64,000 nt of DNA from Leptospira bourretii (GCF_004770145.1 NZ_RQFW01000012.1:248001-312000); one strand, 5' to 3'; positions 26,779-37,372 are shown, counted from the stretch's first letter. The notes: a model not told the origin generated them from the letters alone. Program-made: numbers and translations.

Positions 26779-28729
26779 ATTTTTTATCCTTTGCCTTTGG
26801 TGCGACTGCAATCGGTTTGACCGCCTTTTGCACCTTAGGCGAAGATGGTTTCGTTTTTGTATCTTTTACTGCTTTTTTTTCTTTGGTAGTTTCAATCACA
26901 AGTGGATCTGTAGTTGGTTTTTTCTTTTCTTCCGGAACTGGCGGTGTTTGAATTTCGTAATCATAACGAACCGTTGAACTCCAGTTTCCTGCAAAATCTC
27001 TGACACTCGCAAGCACAGTATGTTTCCCTGGTTCGTATAAAATTTCTGGTTCGAAGATTTCCAAACGACCATCTTTGGGAAAAAATTCGGCTTTGCCGGG
27101 AATTCCATCCACTGTGATGTCAAACCCGTCTGGCATAATTCCTGATCCAACATCCACAGCTTTTAGATACAAAGCAAAATCTTCTCTTGGATAGACTGTT
27201 TTATTCATTAACTCATGTAAGTAAATGGTCGGAGGAGTTTGGTCTGATAAAACAACAAAAAGCCCCGTTTTACGCAATCTAACTTTAAAAAATTGGCCCC
27301 AAGAACTAAAAGAAGATCCATTGATTTTTTTTACATTTCCATCAGCCAACACTTCATATAAGTCTGCAGAGTTGATGTCTTTTGTTTTAGGAACTTTCAC
27401 ATAAAGATCATAACCTAAATTAAAATCCTTAAAATCAGGACCAATTTTATATACACTCGAAAGTTGATTGAGACCTTTTGTGTTGATTTGAATTTGTTCC
27501 TGGGCTTCTATTTCAAAAAATGCTTTTGAGTACACAGCATTCACAGGAAAAAACAATTCTACTTTTGTATCTTTCGATTTGAAAGTCGTATAACGATCGT
27601 AGTATACATTGTATTTCCATTCTTTAGTGACAATATGACTATAATCACCTTGGTCCTTTAGAATATAAAAGGATGCAAAAGACATCTGTCCACCCATACC
27701 AGTGGCGCGGATTGTGATTTCTTTTGGTTCTCCCATTCTCATTTGTTCGCTATCGAGTAGGCCCTGTTCTCTTCCATTACTTCGCATTCCAAGAAGATCG
27801 TTACCATCTCTTGTGTGCAAATAATAGGAAAATGGATTTCCATTGGGTTTACTCACGGAACTATCATATAATAGAACATTTTTTCTTGTATGTTCTTTTA
27901 AGATTTTTGAAAATTGGAAACCCTGTAAAACGTTCTCACCAATTAACATATCTAAGGTGAAAATTCCAAGACGATTGCTATTTGATTTTTGATGGATTGC
28001 TATTTGAATCCCCACTTTGCCTTGGATAAAAAGTGTAGGTGACTCGGACAATTCGAATCTGTTCCCACTGGCCTCATAAAAAGGTATTTCTACAGTTTCA
28101 TTTCTACCATTGATGAAAGTTCTAGGAGTTTGTGGTGTAATCCGTAGAGCATTGAACACAATTGGTTCCGCAACATTATAACCCAAACCGTAGTGGACGG
28201 GGTTATAATAAACGTTGTCTTTAAAAAGTTCAAAGTGGAGGTGCGGTGGGCCAACACCTGTATCACCAGAAAATGCGATGGTTTCTCCTGCTTCAAAGTC
28301 TACCGCCTCGGGCAGGGCAATGTCAAAATCAGTTCTGTCCTTATATCGTTTTGCTTGTTTTGATTTTAAAATTTGTTTGATAATTTTCTGAGAAAATTTA
28401 TGTAAATGGCCATAACGAGAAGTCATTCCATCGTCATGTTGCAAAAAAAGCGCATAACCAATGCTAGTCCATCTTCTTTGGACTCTAGTGACTTTCCCTT
28501 TTGCCACAGCCAAAATTGGGACTCCAATTTTTCCTCCCGTGGAAAAGTCTTGTCCCATATGAAAATGGCCCGTTCTAAATTCTCCAAAGGTTCCCGTAAT
28601 GGAATCATATCCTTTGACTGGCCAAATATAAGGATTCTTTAATACAAACCCAGGTGGGAAATCAGAGATAGATATTGCAGAGAGAGGGAAAAAACAAACG
28701 ATAAGTACTAATACGAAAGAACGCAACAT
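26765..28729 (-). CDS. Secreted M23-type peptidase with long C-terminal region
   Basis: Signal peptide (about 1-20) followed by an M23/LytM domain: GHFHMGQDF with His57 and Asp61, and HLHFE with His163 and His165, the usual zinc site, so cleavage of peptidoglycan cross-bridges is plausible. A 60-residue insertion of charged sequence separates the two motifs. The remaining 480 residues contain beta-rich domains, one Ig-like near 515-605 ([20 protein letters not shown]), and end in a lysine/proline-rich tail that overlaps the SDR gene antisense. At 654 residues it is far longer than a simple M23 enzyme. Confidence 0.85.
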   Translation of the reverse strand: MLRSFVLVLIVCFFPLSAISISDFPPGFVLKNPYIWPVKGYDSITGTFGEFRTGHFHMGQDFSTGGKIGVPILAVAKGKVTRVQRRWTSIGYALFLQHDDGMTSRYGHLHKFSQKIIKQILKSKQAKRYKDRTDFDIALPEAVDFEAGETIAFSGDTGVGPPHLHFELFKDNVYYNPVHYGLGYNVAEPIVFNALRITPQTPRTFINGRNETVEIPFYEASGNRFELSESPTLFIQGKVGIQIAIHQKSNSNRLGIFTLDMLIGENVLQGFQFSKILKEHTRKNVLLYDSSVSKPNGNPFSYYLHTRDGNDLLGMRSNGREQGLLDSEQMRMGEPKEITIRATGMGGQMSFASFYILKDQGDYSHIVTKEWKYNVYYDRYTTFKSKDTKVELFFPVNAVYSKAFFEIEAQEQIQINTKGLNQLSSVYKIGPDFKDFNLGYDLYVKVPKTKDINSADLYEVLADGNVKKINGSSFSSWGQFFKVRLRKTGLFVVLSDQTPPTIYLHELMNKTVYPREDFALYLKAVDVGSGIMPDGFDITVDGIPGKAEFFPKDGRLEIFEPEILYEPGKHTVLASVRDFAGNWSSTVRYDYEIQTPPVPEEKKKPTTDPLVIETTKEKKAVKDTKTKPSSPKVQKAVKPIAVAPKAKDKKSTSR

Positions 28730-28779
28730 CAGATTTCATTATAATTTTCGGCGCTTATGGTGAAAAGACTTATAAGAAT

Positions 28780-28807
28780 CGAGGGGTGTTTCTAAAATTT
28801 CCCCTCG
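28780..28807 (-). terminator. Possible terminator after the enoyl-CoA hydratase gene
   Basis: CGAGGGG and CCCCTCG form a seven-pair GC-rich stem around a 14-base loop, 13 bases past the stop. The following T-run is weak (ATTCTTAT), so efficiency is uncertain. Confidence 0.5.
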
Positions 28808-28819
28808 TTCTCAGAAATT

Positions 28820-29602
28820 TTATTTAAAAACAGGTCTTCGTTTTTCTTTCAAAGCAGTCATTGCTTCGAGTAAATTATCAACGACACCTGGTTGTTCAAA
28901 GGATTTGGTTGTGTCTTTTTTATATTGCTCTAGGTGTGCAATCAGTGCTCCATTCAAAGTATTCTTTGTCGCTCGGTATGCTGCTTGCGGAACTTTTGAA
29001 AGTGTTTCCAATTTCTTTAAAGCAATTTTACGAATCTCTTCTGGAGTTGGTGCAATCTCATCAACGAGGCCAATTTTTTTAGCTTCTGCACCTTTGTAAG
29101 TTGTTCCTTCCAAACATACTTCTGCCCAATACCTAGGATCCACACACATTTTGATGCGATCAATAAAACTTCCTGGAAGTGGAAGTCCAACATTTACCTC
29201 TGTAAAACCAATCCTTCCTTTTCCATCCAACATATATTTAAAATCAGAAGCAACAGTAATGACGGCACCACCACCCATCGCATGACCAGTAACTTCGGTG
29301 ATAAGAGGTTTATCAAATTTAACTAACTCACCAAATAAGATAACAATACCACCAACTTCATCGATGAGTTTGTCTCTACTGGTAGATAGTAGGTTTTCTG
29401 CATCAAGGCCATTGCAAAAAAACTTAGGATTGTCTGTGGTTAAGATCACACCTCGTTTGGAATTGTCGGCTTTGATTTCATTTAAAATTTCACCGAGATC
29501 TCTCATGTTTTGACCTGTGAGTGAATTTTGGTCGTTCATTTGAAAGCGAATGATTTCGCCTTTTCCATTTGGAATGTCGATGACTTCACGTTTGTAATTC
29601 AT
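28820..29602 (-). CDS. Enoyl-CoA hydratase/isomerase family protein
   Basis: A 260-residue crotonase-fold enzyme. FFCNGLDAENLL and GHAMGGGAVITVASDFKYML carry the oxyanion-hole glycines; GFTEVNVGLPLPGSF follows. The usual catalytic Glu of enoyl-CoA hydratase is less clear in the region near 136, so an isomerase or other crotonase activity is possible. Beta-oxidation use would suit an organism living on fatty acids. It stands 33 bases downstream of the pseudo-receiver gene. Confidence 0.85.
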   Translation of the reverse strand: MNYKREVIDIPNGKGEIIRFQMNDQNSLTGQNMRDLGEILNEIKADNSKRGVILTTDNPKFFCNGLDAENLLSTSRDKLIDEVGGIVILFGELVKFDKPLITEVTGHAMGGGAVITVASDFKYMLDGKGRIGFTEVNVGLPLPGSFIDRIKMCVDPRYWAEVCLEGTTYKGAEAKKIGLVDEIAPTPEEIRKIALKKLETLSKVPQAAYRATKNTLNGALIAHLEQYKKDTTKSFEQPGVVDNLLEAMTALKEKRRPVFK

Positions 29603-29634
29603 TGGTTACTTCTTTTGTTTTGTTATTATAAAAT

Positions 29635-30603
29635 CTATGATTGCGGAGTTTTTTTAGATAAATCAGAATCAGATGGAGTTTCGGTTGGTGGTTCAGAACT
29701 ACTTGGTTCTTCAGGCACAACTGGGATTGGTGCACCACCAATCGGAATTTCAATTTTTACATCACCTAAAGAGGTTGGAGGTGTTGGTGGGTTCTCTTTG
29801 CCACTTTCTTTTGTAAATTTATCCTTTTTTTCTTTTTTACGTTGTTCTTCTTTTTTCTGTTCTTCCATTTTAACGTATTCATCGAATTCGTTTGGAGCCA
29901 TAAATACTAACATTTTTTCATCATCTGACGCATGTTCAATGAAGGCTCCCATATGACGACCAGCAATAAACACAACCTTTTCGTGATTAGAAAAAAGTTT
30001 CATTACTCGTTCGAATACATCTACTTCTTCTTTGCCAAGTTCGGGAACAACTCGAACGTCAAAACAAATTCGTTCTGCATGAATGGACTTCAAAAAATTT
30101 GGTGTAAATATCTTTTTAAATTCTGGAAATACATAACGTTTGAGATTGGCACGGCACTGAAACAGAACTCTTCCATGTCCCCGATCCACAACTACAAAAG
30201 ACATATTGTCTCTTGTTTTAGAAGATTCGCTGAATTTATATTCTTCAACGTGCGAATGGATTCTATCAAGGAGAGGTTGTTTGATTAATGGTTTAACCAT
30301 ATAATCTGTAAATCCAAGAGCTTTGTGATTTGTAATAAAGTTTGTATCTTCTTTCGGAATCATCGCCAAAATAGGAATGTTATGTGTGATTACATCGCGG
30401 CGAAGTTCTAAAACAAATTCTAATTCTTTTTTGTCCTTAAAAGACAAACCCATCAATATAATATCAGGGTTTGAGGATTTTACGTACTCCTGAACTGTTT
30501 GCGAAAATTTTGTTATGACAACTCGTTGGCGTAAACCAAGAAAGATATTTTCCAAATCCTGAGCTGAATTTGGATCGTTTTCAATGGCCATGATGAAATG
30601 CAT
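29635..30603 (-). CDS. Pseudo-receiver domain protein with disordered Pro-rich tail
   Basis: Residues about 1-120 fit a response-regulator receiver: acidic ENDP at the first strand, and VKPL at 103-106 for the conserved Lys. The phosphoacceptor position in PDIILMGLSF is Gly, not Asp, so ordinary phosphorylation is unlikely. The middle (about 130-235) is an unassigned mixed domain. The end is a Lys/Glu helix followed by a Pro/Ser/Thr-rich stretch. It lies nine bases after a GGDEF-EAL gene on the same strand, so both are probably in one transcript. Confidence 0.75.
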   Translation of the reverse strand: MHFIMAIENDPNSAQDLENIFLGLRQRVVITKFSQTVQEYVKSSNPDIILMGLSFKDKKELEFVLELRRDVITHNIPILAMIPKEDTNFITNHKALGFTDYMVKPLIKQPLLDRIHSHVEEYKFSESSKTRDNMSFVVVDRGHGRVLFQCRANLKRYVFPEFKKIFTPNFLKSIHAERICFDVRVVPELGKEEVDVFERVMKLFSNHEKVVFIAGRHMGAFIEHASDDEKMLVFMAPNEFDEYVKMEEQKKEEQRKKEKKDKFTKESGKENPPTPPTSLGDVKIEIPIGGAPIPVVPEEPSSSEPPTETPSDSDLSKKTPQS

Positions 30604-30612
30604 AAATGAATT

Positions 30613-31962
30613 TTAAATTAAACCTTCTTCTGATGCAACTCGAAACAAATTTCCGACTTTCTTTTGTTTTTCTGACAAAATTTTATCTGTCAATACTTCT
30701 TTCACGACATCCTCGTGAATTGAGTGCAGAAGTTCAAAATCTCTTTTATAATCTGAGACAGTCATTTTTCCAAATAAAATATTCGCTTGGAACTGGTAGA
30801 CCTGGTGCTCCATAAGAAATCGTAAAGTATCGTAATCCTCCACGGCTTCTGCAGTAATCACAGCTTCCCGGTTATCAGCTAGGCGTTTACAATAATCGAT
30901 AAATGCCAAGTTATCCAAAAACTTAATTTGGTCTTCTTCCATTTTAAATTTAAAACTGATGGGATCTAATTTGAATTCTTTGATCATAATTCCGAGATCC
31001 AAAACAATTTGGTGAGATTGGCTTTTGACTCCAAAGTCGTCCGCAGCAAAACTCATTCCGTGGGAATAAAATGCATGGCATACATCTTTTAGTGGAAAGT
31101 GGGAATCGTCATATGGTTTTTCTACGAGTTCAAATCGAATATTTTCAGTCAGGAGGTCTTTATTTTGAATGAGTCGTTTGAGTCGATTCACTCGATCCAT
31201 ATTGGAAAAAGTATCGATTAAAGATTGTGGTGAAATATTGAATTTTAATAAACCCGGTGCCCCTTCGCATGCTATGATCAATTTTTCCAAAATCAAAAGT
31301 TCAATACGATTTAAATCTTGGTCGGATGGAATGTCATTGATCAAATCTTTATAACCAATATAAGCACCACCTCCAAGGAAAACTTCTCCTCCTTTCACAG
31401 CATAAGTTTTATCTTTTGGATTAAAAATAACTGTGGGTTGGATCATGGCTTCATGGACTGATCCAGATATATATGTATTGGCTTTGTTATAATATGTCCA
31501 ACTCCAACGTACTAAATTGTCGTTAAGGTTTTTTTCAGAGGATTTATAGAGTTCTTTATAAATTTCATCACTATCGGAAATGTAATTAGATTGGGTTCTT
31601 GAAACCCCAAAATGAAATGATAAAATTTTATTTTGTAAACATTGTTGTTGGAATTTACCAACTGAATTTTCTATATTTGGAAATCGTTCAATGTCCCATT
31701 CGAAAAGCGGAGAGATTCCCATAATTAAAATATTCTGTTTTTCTATGTAATGAAATCCAAAACTAATGTCTTCTAAATCCAAACAGGAATAAAAATCGGT
31801 TCGCAGTAGATCTAAAAAATCTGTGAGTTCGATGCCGGTAATGTTTTCAAAACGAATGAGGAAAAGAGGTTTCCCTTGGTTCTCTTGGATAAAATGTTTT
31901 TTAAACACGTCCAAGTCCTTCATACCAAAATAATAGGGACCTGTTAAAAGTTGATTTTTCAA
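30613..31962 (-). CDS. Degenerate GGDEF plus EAL domain protein (c-di-GMP phosphodiesterase family)
   Basis: The C-terminal half (about 165-420) is an EAL domain: a Glu in GGEVFLGGG where EAL stands, NISPQSL, ELVEK, ADDFG, KLD and AEAVE, plus the late Gln (QFQAN). Metal and catalytic positions are largely kept although the EAL triplet itself is EVF. The N-terminal 150 residues resemble a GGDEF fold without its signature, so cyclase activity is not expected. No signal or membrane segment. It probably degrades or binds c-di-GMP. The adjacent pseudo-receiver may be a partner. Confidence 0.8.
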   Translation of the reverse strand: MKNQLLTGPYYFGMKDLDVFKKHFIQENQGKPLFLIRFENITGIELTDFLDLLRTDFYSCLDLEDISFGFHYIEKQNILIMGISPLFEWDIERFPNIENSVGKFQQQCLQNKILSFHFGVSRTQSNYISDSDEIYKELYKSSEKNLNDNLVRWSWTYYNKANTYISGSVHEAMIQPTVIFNPKDKTYAVKGGEVFLGGGAYIGYKDLINDIPSDQDLNRIELLILEKLIIACEGAPGLLKFNISPQSLIDTFSNMDRVNRLKRLIQNKDLLTENIRFELVEKPYDDSHFPLKDVCHAFYSHGMSFAADDFGVKSQSHQIVLDLGIMIKEFKLDPISFKFKMEEDQIKFLDNLAFIDYCKRLADNREAVITAEAVEDYDTLRFLMEHQVYQFQANILFGKMTVSDYKRDFELLHSIHEDVVKEVLTDKILSEKQKKVGNLFRVASEEGLI

Positions 31963-32050
31963 ATGTAGCCTTCGTATATGAATTGATTCTCTAACGACTT
32001 CTTGTAAATTTATGAGAATTCAAAAGAAAAGGCAACAAGGATAGTAACTT

Positions 32051-32296
32051 ATGTTTAGTTTTATTTGGTTTTTACTGATTGGTCTTGTAGCAGGTTGGCT
32101 TGCTGGTCGTATTTTGCGTGGAAAAGGATTTGGACTGATTGCCAATTTGGTGATCGGTGTTGTCGGTTCCTTTTTAGGAGGGATTGTATTTCGGTTTTTT
32201 GGTTTTAGTACAAATAACCTGATTGCGGAACTCATCGTGGCAGTGGTGGGAGCCATTCTACTCATCTTCATCGCAGGAATGATCAAAAAAAGATAA
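32051..32296 (+). CDS. GlsB/YeaQ/YmgE family small membrane protein
   Basis: An 81-residue protein with three membrane segments. The start FIWFLLIGLVAGWLAGRILRG and the middle ANLVIGVVGSFLGGIVF are the signature of the transglycosylase-associated (GlsB) family. Members are stress-linked in other bacteria, with unknown mechanism. AAGG precedes the ATG by ten bases. It is a single gene followed by a hairpin terminator. Confidence 0.88.
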   Translation: MFSFIWFLLIGLVAGWLAGRILRGKGFGLIANLVIGVVGSFLGGIVFRFFGFSTNNLIAELIVAVVGAILLIFIAGMIKKR

Positions 32297-32345
32297 ACCT
32301 ATGGGAAAGATTCTCTTGTAGGATGTATCCCTTCCAAGTTCAGAA

Positions 32346-32379
32346 ATGACAGGGCGACATAAATCGTCCTATCATTTTG
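32346..32379 (+). terminator. Terminator after the GlsB-like gene
   Basis: ATGACAGGGCGA pairs with TCGTCCTATCAT around a six-base loop, with one mismatch and one G-T pair, and ends in TTT. It lies about 50 bases past the stop. Confidence 0.6.
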
Positions 32380-32422
32380 CTGTCACTACTTCATGTCAGA
32401 ATTGACTCGAACCGCTGGTAGG

Positions 32423-33166
32423 TTAATCGAGTTCCACTCCATCACCTAACTCAAAGTTAGAACTCACACCTTGGACGTCGTCATTGGCTTCTAAGTTATC
32501 AATTAACTTCATGATCTTTTCTGCTGTTTCTTTGTCGTTCACTTCAACAGTGGTCATGGGAATGTATTTTATTTCCGATTCTTCCATATTCAGACCTTTT
32601 GTGGAAAGGGCCGATTGAACCGCTTCGTATTCAGCAGGAGCTGTGATCACAGTATACATTCCATCATTGACTTGGATGTCTTCGGCACCGGCACCTAGTG
32701 CTAGATCAAAAAGAGCTTCTTCGGAAATTTGGTCTGCCTTGAGTGTGATTTGCCCTTTGCGCTCAAATAGGCGAGAAACCGCGCCTGCGTTGGCAAGGGA
32801 ACCACCAAGTTTGGTTAGAATGCTTTTAATTTCAGGAGTAGTACGGGATTTTTTATCAGTGAGGACATCCACCATAATGGCAACTCCACCGAGTGCGTAA
32901 CATTCATACAGACACTCTTCATAGACCATACCTTCCAAACCACCTGTTCCCTTTTTGATAGCCCGTTCGATATTGTCTTTTGGCATGTTGGCAGCCTTTG
33001 CTTTGGTGACCGCTAGGCGAAGTCTTGGGTTTCCTTCTTGGTCTCCACCACCTTCTTTGGCAGCTACGGAAATTTCTTTGGCAATCCTCGTAAAGATGGC
33101 CCCTCTTTTCGCATCAATGGCCCCTTTTTTTCTTCGAATCGTCGCCCATTTCGAGTGTCCTGACAT
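32423..33166 (-). CDS. yebC: YebC/PmpR family protein (TACO1-type)
   Basis: A 247-residue protein starting [18 protein letters not shown], the near-invariant YebC N-terminus. Three-domain organisation is shown by [16 protein letters not shown] and [14 protein letters not shown], with the acidic C-terminal part. Family members act as transcription regulators in some bacteria and in translation of proline-rich stretches in others. Promoter lies in the 123 bases shared with the divergent acyl-CoA dehydrogenase gene. Confidence 0.95.
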   Translation of the reverse strand: MSGHSKWATIRRKKGAIDAKRGAIFTRIAKEISVAAKEGGGDQEGNPRLRLAVTKAKAANMPKDNIERAIKKGTGGLEGMVYEECLYECYALGGVAIMVDVLTDKKSRTTPEIKSILTKLGGSLANAGAVSRLFERKGQITLKADQISEEALFDLALGAGAEDIQVNDGMYTVITAPAEYEAVQSALSTKGLNMEESEIKYIPMTTVEVNDKETAEKIMKLIDNLEANDDVQGVSSNFELGDGVELD

Positions 33167-33289
33167 TGTTTTCTCCCAAGGCTAGGATTTTGGATTCAAA
33201 AGATTTTTCAACAGATTTAAGTCATCCTAGTTTCTTGACTCAGAGAGAAAATTCCAAAGTACTGTAAAAAAACATCTATAAGGCACACC

Positions 33290-34456
33290 ATGATTGATTT
33301 TTCTATCACCGATGAACAAAAAGCCCTCCGCGATTTAGCTAAAGATTTCGCCAAAAATGAAATGATTCCCAAGGCGGAACACCACGACCACACAGGTGAG
33401 TACCCCAAAGAAATTTTAAAGAAAGCTTTTGATGTAGGTCTGATGAATATGCATATTCCAGTAGAGTATGGTGGATCAGGTCTTGGTGTTTTGGACGAAC
33501 TCATTGCCTCGGAAGAATTATTTTATGGATGTTCCGGGATGGCAACTGCCATCCTAGCCAACAATCTTGCACTCGCTCCAGTATTGTTAGGTGCAGATGA
33601 TTACGTAATGAAAAAATTCGTACAACCAATGACGGAAACTTTTACTCTCGCTGCATATGCGGTCACTGAACCAGGTGCCGGATCGGATGTAGCTGGGATC
33701 CGAACCACAGCAAAACGAGTGGGTGATGAATACATCATCAACGGATCCAAAATGTGGATCACAAATGCAGGTCATGCAGATTGGTTTTTTGTTTTAGCAA
33801 AAACAGATCCAAATGCCGGCCATAAAGGTATGACAGGCTTTATCGTAGATGCCAAAACTCCAGGAATCATCATCGGTAAAAAAGAAAAAAATATGGGACA
33901 ACGTTGTTCCGATACTCGTGGTGTTACCTTTGAAGATGTAAAAGTTCCCAAAGAAAACATGATCGGAAAAGAGGGTGAGGGATTCAAAATTGCCATGGGT
34001 GCTTTTGACAAAACTCGTCCTGCTGTAGCGATTGGAGCCGTGGGTGTGGCTCGTTCTGCACTTGACCATTCCATTCGATATGCAAACACGCGTAATGCGT
34101 TCGGAAAACCAATCTCTGTGAACCAAGGTGTTAGTTTTATGATCGCAGAAATGGCTCGTGACATTGAAGCAGGAAGACTTCTCTGTTGGCAATCGGCGTG
34201 GCTAATCGATAACGGATTTAGAAATACCTACCAAGCATCCATTGCAAAAGTATTTTGTGCAGATATGGCAATGCGTGTGACAACAGATGCAGTACAAATC
34301 TTTGGTGGTTACGGATTCAACGAAGAATACCCAGTAGAAAAATTGATGCGTGATGCAAAGATTTTCCAAATCTACGAAGGAACTTCACAGATCCAACGTG
34401 TGATCATTTCCAAATTTCTGAATGACGGAGTTGGGATCGAAACTCCTAACGCATAA
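33290..34456 (+). CDS. Acyl-CoA dehydrogenase
   Basis: A 388-residue FAD enzyme of fatty-acid beta-oxidation. FAD/substrate signatures are [18 protein letters not shown] (about 122-139), [12 protein letters not shown] and the C-terminal [29 protein letters not shown] in consecutive parts. The catalytic Glu is the one in IYEGTSQIQ. The nearest types are short-chain or butyryl-CoA dehydrogenases. AGGCACACC precedes the ATG. A long hairpin follows. The chain-length specificity cannot be told. Confidence 0.93.
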   Translation: MIDFSITDEQKALRDLAKDFAKNEMIPKAEHHDHTGEYPKEILKKAFDVGLMNMHIPVEYGGSGLGVLDELIASEELFYGCSGMATAILANNLALAPVLLGADDYVMKKFVQPMTETFTLAAYAVTEPGAGSDVAGIRTTAKRVGDEYIINGSKMWITNAGHADWFFVLAKTDPNAGHKGMTGFIVDAKTPGIIIGKKEKNMGQRCSDTRGVTFEDVKVPKENMIGKEGEGFKIAMGAFDKTRPAVAIGAVGVARSALDHSIRYANTRNAFGKPISVNQGVSFMIAEMARDIEAGRLLCWQSAWLIDNGFRNTYQASIAKVFCADMAMRVTTDAVQIFGGYGFNEEYPVEKLMRDAKIFQIYEGTSQIQRVIISKFLNDGVGIETPNA

Positions 34457-34469
34457 AAATTTGGATTTA

Positions 34470-34503
34470 GGACAAGTGGGTTGGATTCCAATTCCACTTG
34501 TCC
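34470..34503 (+). terminator. Long hairpin in the leader of the amidotransferase gene
   Basis: GGACAAGTGG pairs perfectly with CCACTTGTCC, with TTGGA and TCCAA stacked inside, giving about 15 pairs. There is no T-run; TCTCCTAGT and the ATG follow nine bases later. It may end the acyl-CoA dehydrogenase transcript or shape the leader of the next operon. Confidence 0.5.
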
Positions 34504-34512
34504 TCTCCTAGT

Positions 34513-35082
34513 ATGTTTCTTCTCATCGACAACTACGATTCATTCACTTATATTCTGTACCAATACCTGAACCAAATCACACCGACAACTGTAATACGCC
34601 ATGATGAAGATTTGCCGGCAGATTTGTATGAAAAATACAAAGCAGTGGTTTTATCACCTGGTCCTGGGCTTCCTAAAACTTCTGGAAAACTAATCTCTCA
34701 TTTACAATCCTTCTATGAATTTTTGCCAGTTCTTGGTATTTGTTTGGGTCACCAAGCTTTGGCAGAAGTCACTGGTGCCAAACTCGAACAAACAAGAGAC
34801 ATATTCCATGGACGCCCTTCCGAGATTATCCACAATGGCCAGGGTGTCTTTAAAAACATCCCCAATGGATTTATGGCCAACCGGTACCACTCTTGGGCTG
34901 TGTCGAAAGTTTCTTTGCCTAATGAATTGGAAGTGACAGCCGAAACAAAGGATGGAGTCATAATGGGAATTCGTCACAGAAAATGGAATAAGGTCTTTGG
35001 GGTTCAGTTTCATCCAGAATCCATTCTCACCGAACATGGGGAAACCTTACTTCGTAACTTCTATGAGGAAGTCATCACATGA
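34513..35082 (+). CDS. Class I glutamine amidotransferase, PabA/TrpG-like
   Basis: The ATG at 34513 gives 189 residues starting [11 protein letters not shown]. The catalytic set is C77 in GICLGHQ and H167/E169 in FHPES, so the enzyme should be active. It resembles the amidotransferase of p-aminobenzoate or anthranilate synthases; since trpG is already beside trpE, PabA is the more likely role. No pabB is nearby. The last four bases overlap the MsbA-like gene (ATGA), an unexpected partnership. A TTG 15 bases upstream is less likely as start. Confidence 0.82.
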   Translation: MFLLIDNYDSFTYILYQYLNQITPTTVIRHDEDLPADLYEKYKAVVLSPGPGLPKTSGKLISHLQSFYEFLPVLGICLGHQALAEVTGAKLEQTRDIFHGRPSEIIHNGQGVFKNIPNGFMANRYHSWAVSKVSLPNELEVTAETKDGVIMGIRHRKWNKVFGVQFHPESILTEHGETLLRNFYEEVIT

Positions 35083-36974
35083 AATATTTTTTTAGACTTT
35101 TGTCCTATTCTGTGCATTACCGAGAACGATTTGTATTGGGGCTTGTGTTTGCACTTTTGACAGCTGTTTTGAATGGTATTTCTTTAACTGCACTGATTCC
35201 CTTATTTGATTCGTTAGGTGGAGACAAAAATAATCGCTTTCACTTAGATTTAACTCTTCCTGAAAAAACAATTTTAGTCCAAGAGGTTCTTTTAGGGACT
35301 GATAGTTTGGATGGATTGGAACGAATCAAACGTCTGATCATTTCCGCAAAACTTCAAATCAACGAATTCACAGAAGACATGGAGCCAAAGGAAGTAGTCT
35401 GGGCAGTTTGTATTGCAGTTTTTCCACTATATCTTTTAAAACTAGGGACTTATCTTCTATCTGTTTATTGCATCGCTACCGCTGGGTATAAGGCCGTTCG
35501 AGACATTCGCCAGGAACTATTTCAAAAAGTCCAAAGGTTGCCACTGACTTATTTTTATAAGGAAAAAACGGGACTCATTATGAGTCGGGTCATCAATGAT
35601 GCTGAAATTGTGGCCGCTGTTATTTCAAGTAACTTACGTGATGCGGTCATCAATTTCTTTTATGTAGTCACTCATTTAATGATTCTGATTTATTTAAATT
35701 CAGAATTATTACTCCTCGCTTGCCTCACAATTCCTGTGGTGATTATGCCGGTGACTTTGTTTACACGAAAAATTTCTTCCTCTACGGCAAGGTTCCAAGA
35801 AAAACTCGCCGACCTCAATAGCCATATCCAAGAATTCATTTCAGGGATCAAGGTCATCAGAACCTTTCGCCAAGAGAAACAAGATCTTAAAAAATTCGAT
35901 AACATCAACTATAAGGTGTACCGAAGGACTTTTAAGGGGCAGTTTTACTTACAGATGGCACCAAGTCTTGTGGAACTTACATCTTCCATCGTGGTGCTTG
36001 GTTATTTTGCGATGGGGGCCAAATTTATATATTCAGGTAAGTTCACACAAGGTGAATTTATGGCCTTCCTGCTTACCTTGTTATTTTTACTCCGCCCCCT
36101 CACCCAACTTTCACAAATGGTAGGAAAAATCACCCAAGCCAATTCAGCAGGGAAAAGGATTTTTGAAATCATCGATCGTGATCCGGAAGTGGTTGAACAT
36201 GGAGATGAAGTTGTCCTCGAAAAAATAGAGAAGGGGATTCAATTTGATGACATTCATTTTTCTTATCCAGGAACCAACCAGGAAGTTTTAAAAGGAATCA
36301 ACTTGGATATCAAACTGGGTGAAACCTATGCCTTTGTTGGAACCAGTGGATCTGGTAAATCAACACTTATGGACTTAATCCCCCGGTTCTTTGATCCAAC
36401 TGCAGGAAAGATCTGTATTGATGGGATCGATATTCGTAATTTCTCTCTTAACTCTCTGCGTAAAAAAATTGGAATTGTCACTCAGGAAATTTTTCTCTTT
36501 CACGGAACCATTGCAGATAACATTGCTTATGGGACGGGAGCTGCAACACGTAAGGAAGTTGTTCGTGCGGCGCGTCTTGCCAATGCTCATGATTTTATTA
36601 CCAATATGGAAAACGGTTATGATACCGTCATTGGAGTGCGTGGGCTTGACTTAAGTGGGGGCCAAAGGCAGAGGTTGGTGATTGCCCGTGCTTTGTTACG
36701 AAATGCAGAAATTATGATTTTAGATGAGGCAACCAGCGCTCTTGATGCAGAATCCGAAAGGTTGGTGAGTCGCGCTTTGGAACGTCTTTTTAAAAATAGA
36801 ACCACCTTTATCATTGCCCACCGTCTTTCCACCGTACGCCGTGTAAAAAATATTGTTGTGATTGAAGAGGGTGAGATCAAGGAACAAGGGGATCATGATT
36901 CCTTACTTTCTCAAAACGGAATTTATAAAAAATTATACGATAGTCAATTTGCGGAAGCGGAGATCCAAATATGA
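35079..36974 (+). CDS. msbA: MsbA-like lipid-exporting ABC half-transporter
   Basis: A 631-residue fused permease-ATPase. Six membrane segments lie in the first 340 residues. The ATPase shows Walker [10 protein letters not shown] (421-429), signature LSGGQ (525-529), and Walker [11 protein letters not shown] (547-556). It fits the lipid A/glycolipid flippase family. A hydrophilic insertion of about 55-60 residues (47-105) stands between the first and second helix, making it longer than usual. It is coupled by four-base overlaps to the amidotransferase before it and the receiver after it. Confidence 0.85.
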   Translation: MKYFFRLLSYSVHYRERFVLGLVFALLTAVLNGISLTALIPLFDSLGGDKNNRFHLDLTLPEKTILVQEVLLGTDSLDGLERIKRLIISAKLQINEFTEDMEPKEVVWAVCIAVFPLYLLKLGTYLLSVYCIATAGYKAVRDIRQELFQKVQRLPLTYFYKEKTGLIMSRVINDAEIVAAVISSNLRDAVINFFYVVTHLMILIYLNSELLLLACLTIPVVIMPVTLFTRKISSSTARFQEKLADLNSHIQEFISGIKVIRTFRQEKQDLKKFDNINYKVYRRTFKGQFYLQMAPSLVELTSSIVVLGYFAMGAKFIYSGKFTQGEFMAFLLTLLFLLRPLTQLSQMVGKITQANSAGKRIFEIIDRDPEVVEHGDEVVLEKIEKGIQFDDIHFSYPGTNQEVLKGINLDIKLGETYAFVGTSGSGKSTLMDLIPRFFDPTAGKICIDGIDIRNFSLNSLRKKIGIVTQEIFLFHGTIADNIAYGTGAATRKEVVRAARLANAHDFITNMENGYDTVIGVRGLDLSGGQRQRLVIARALLRNAEIMILDEATSALDAESERLVSRALERLFKNRTTFIIAHRLSTVRRVKNIVVIEEGEIKEQGDHDSLLSQNGIYKKLYDSQFAEAEIQI

Positions 36975-37372
36975 AAAAAGTTTTAATCGTTGATGATAAT
37001 GATCGTTATGCGAATAATTTAAAATCATATTTCGACTCCAAAAATATATCCTCGGATCGTGCTGTGGATGCAAAAGAAGGATATGACCTTTTTTCAAAAA
37101 ATCCAAACTATGATATGATTGTTTCGGATGTGACTATGGAAACCCAAACATCAGGGCTTTGGATGATGCGCCAAATTTATAAATCTGGTTACAAGGGAGT
37201 TCTAGTGATTGCTTCCACTGGTTTTGACGTGTTTGGTGTGATGCCGTTTTCTTCTTTGTTTTTACCTTGGTTTTGTGGGCTTCATTGGATGATCCCCAAA
37301 GTCCCACTCAAACAAGGTACGGTGGAATGGGTTCCCACCGCTCTTTCTAAAGGAAAATCTATTCCTTTCTAG
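36971..37372 (+). CDS. Aberrant single-domain receiver protein
   Basis: 133 residues. The first half is a good receiver: [11 protein letters not shown] with D8/D9 and the acceptor D53 in IVSDVTM, then VLVIASTG with the Ser/Thr. After that the fold departs from the norm: a hydrophobic segment ([20 protein letters not shown]) replaces the fourth helix and strand five ends in MIPKVPL. So phosphorylation may be possible but output geometry is unlikely to be CheY-like. It overlaps the exporter gene by four bases and ends inside the convergent lipoprotein gene. Confidence 0.78.
   Translation: MKKVLIVDDNDRYANNLKSYFDSKNISSDRAVDAKEGYDLFSKNPNYDMIVSDVTMETQTSGLWMMRQIYKSGYKGVLVIASTGFDVFGVMPFSSLFLPWFCGLHWMIPKVPLKQGTVEWVPTALSKGKSIPF

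Noticed and set aside
33587..34192. Minus-strand open frames within the acyl-CoA dehydrogenase gene
   Set aside because: Shadows of a conserved coding region; His/Cys-rich content comes from reading the antisense of common codons.
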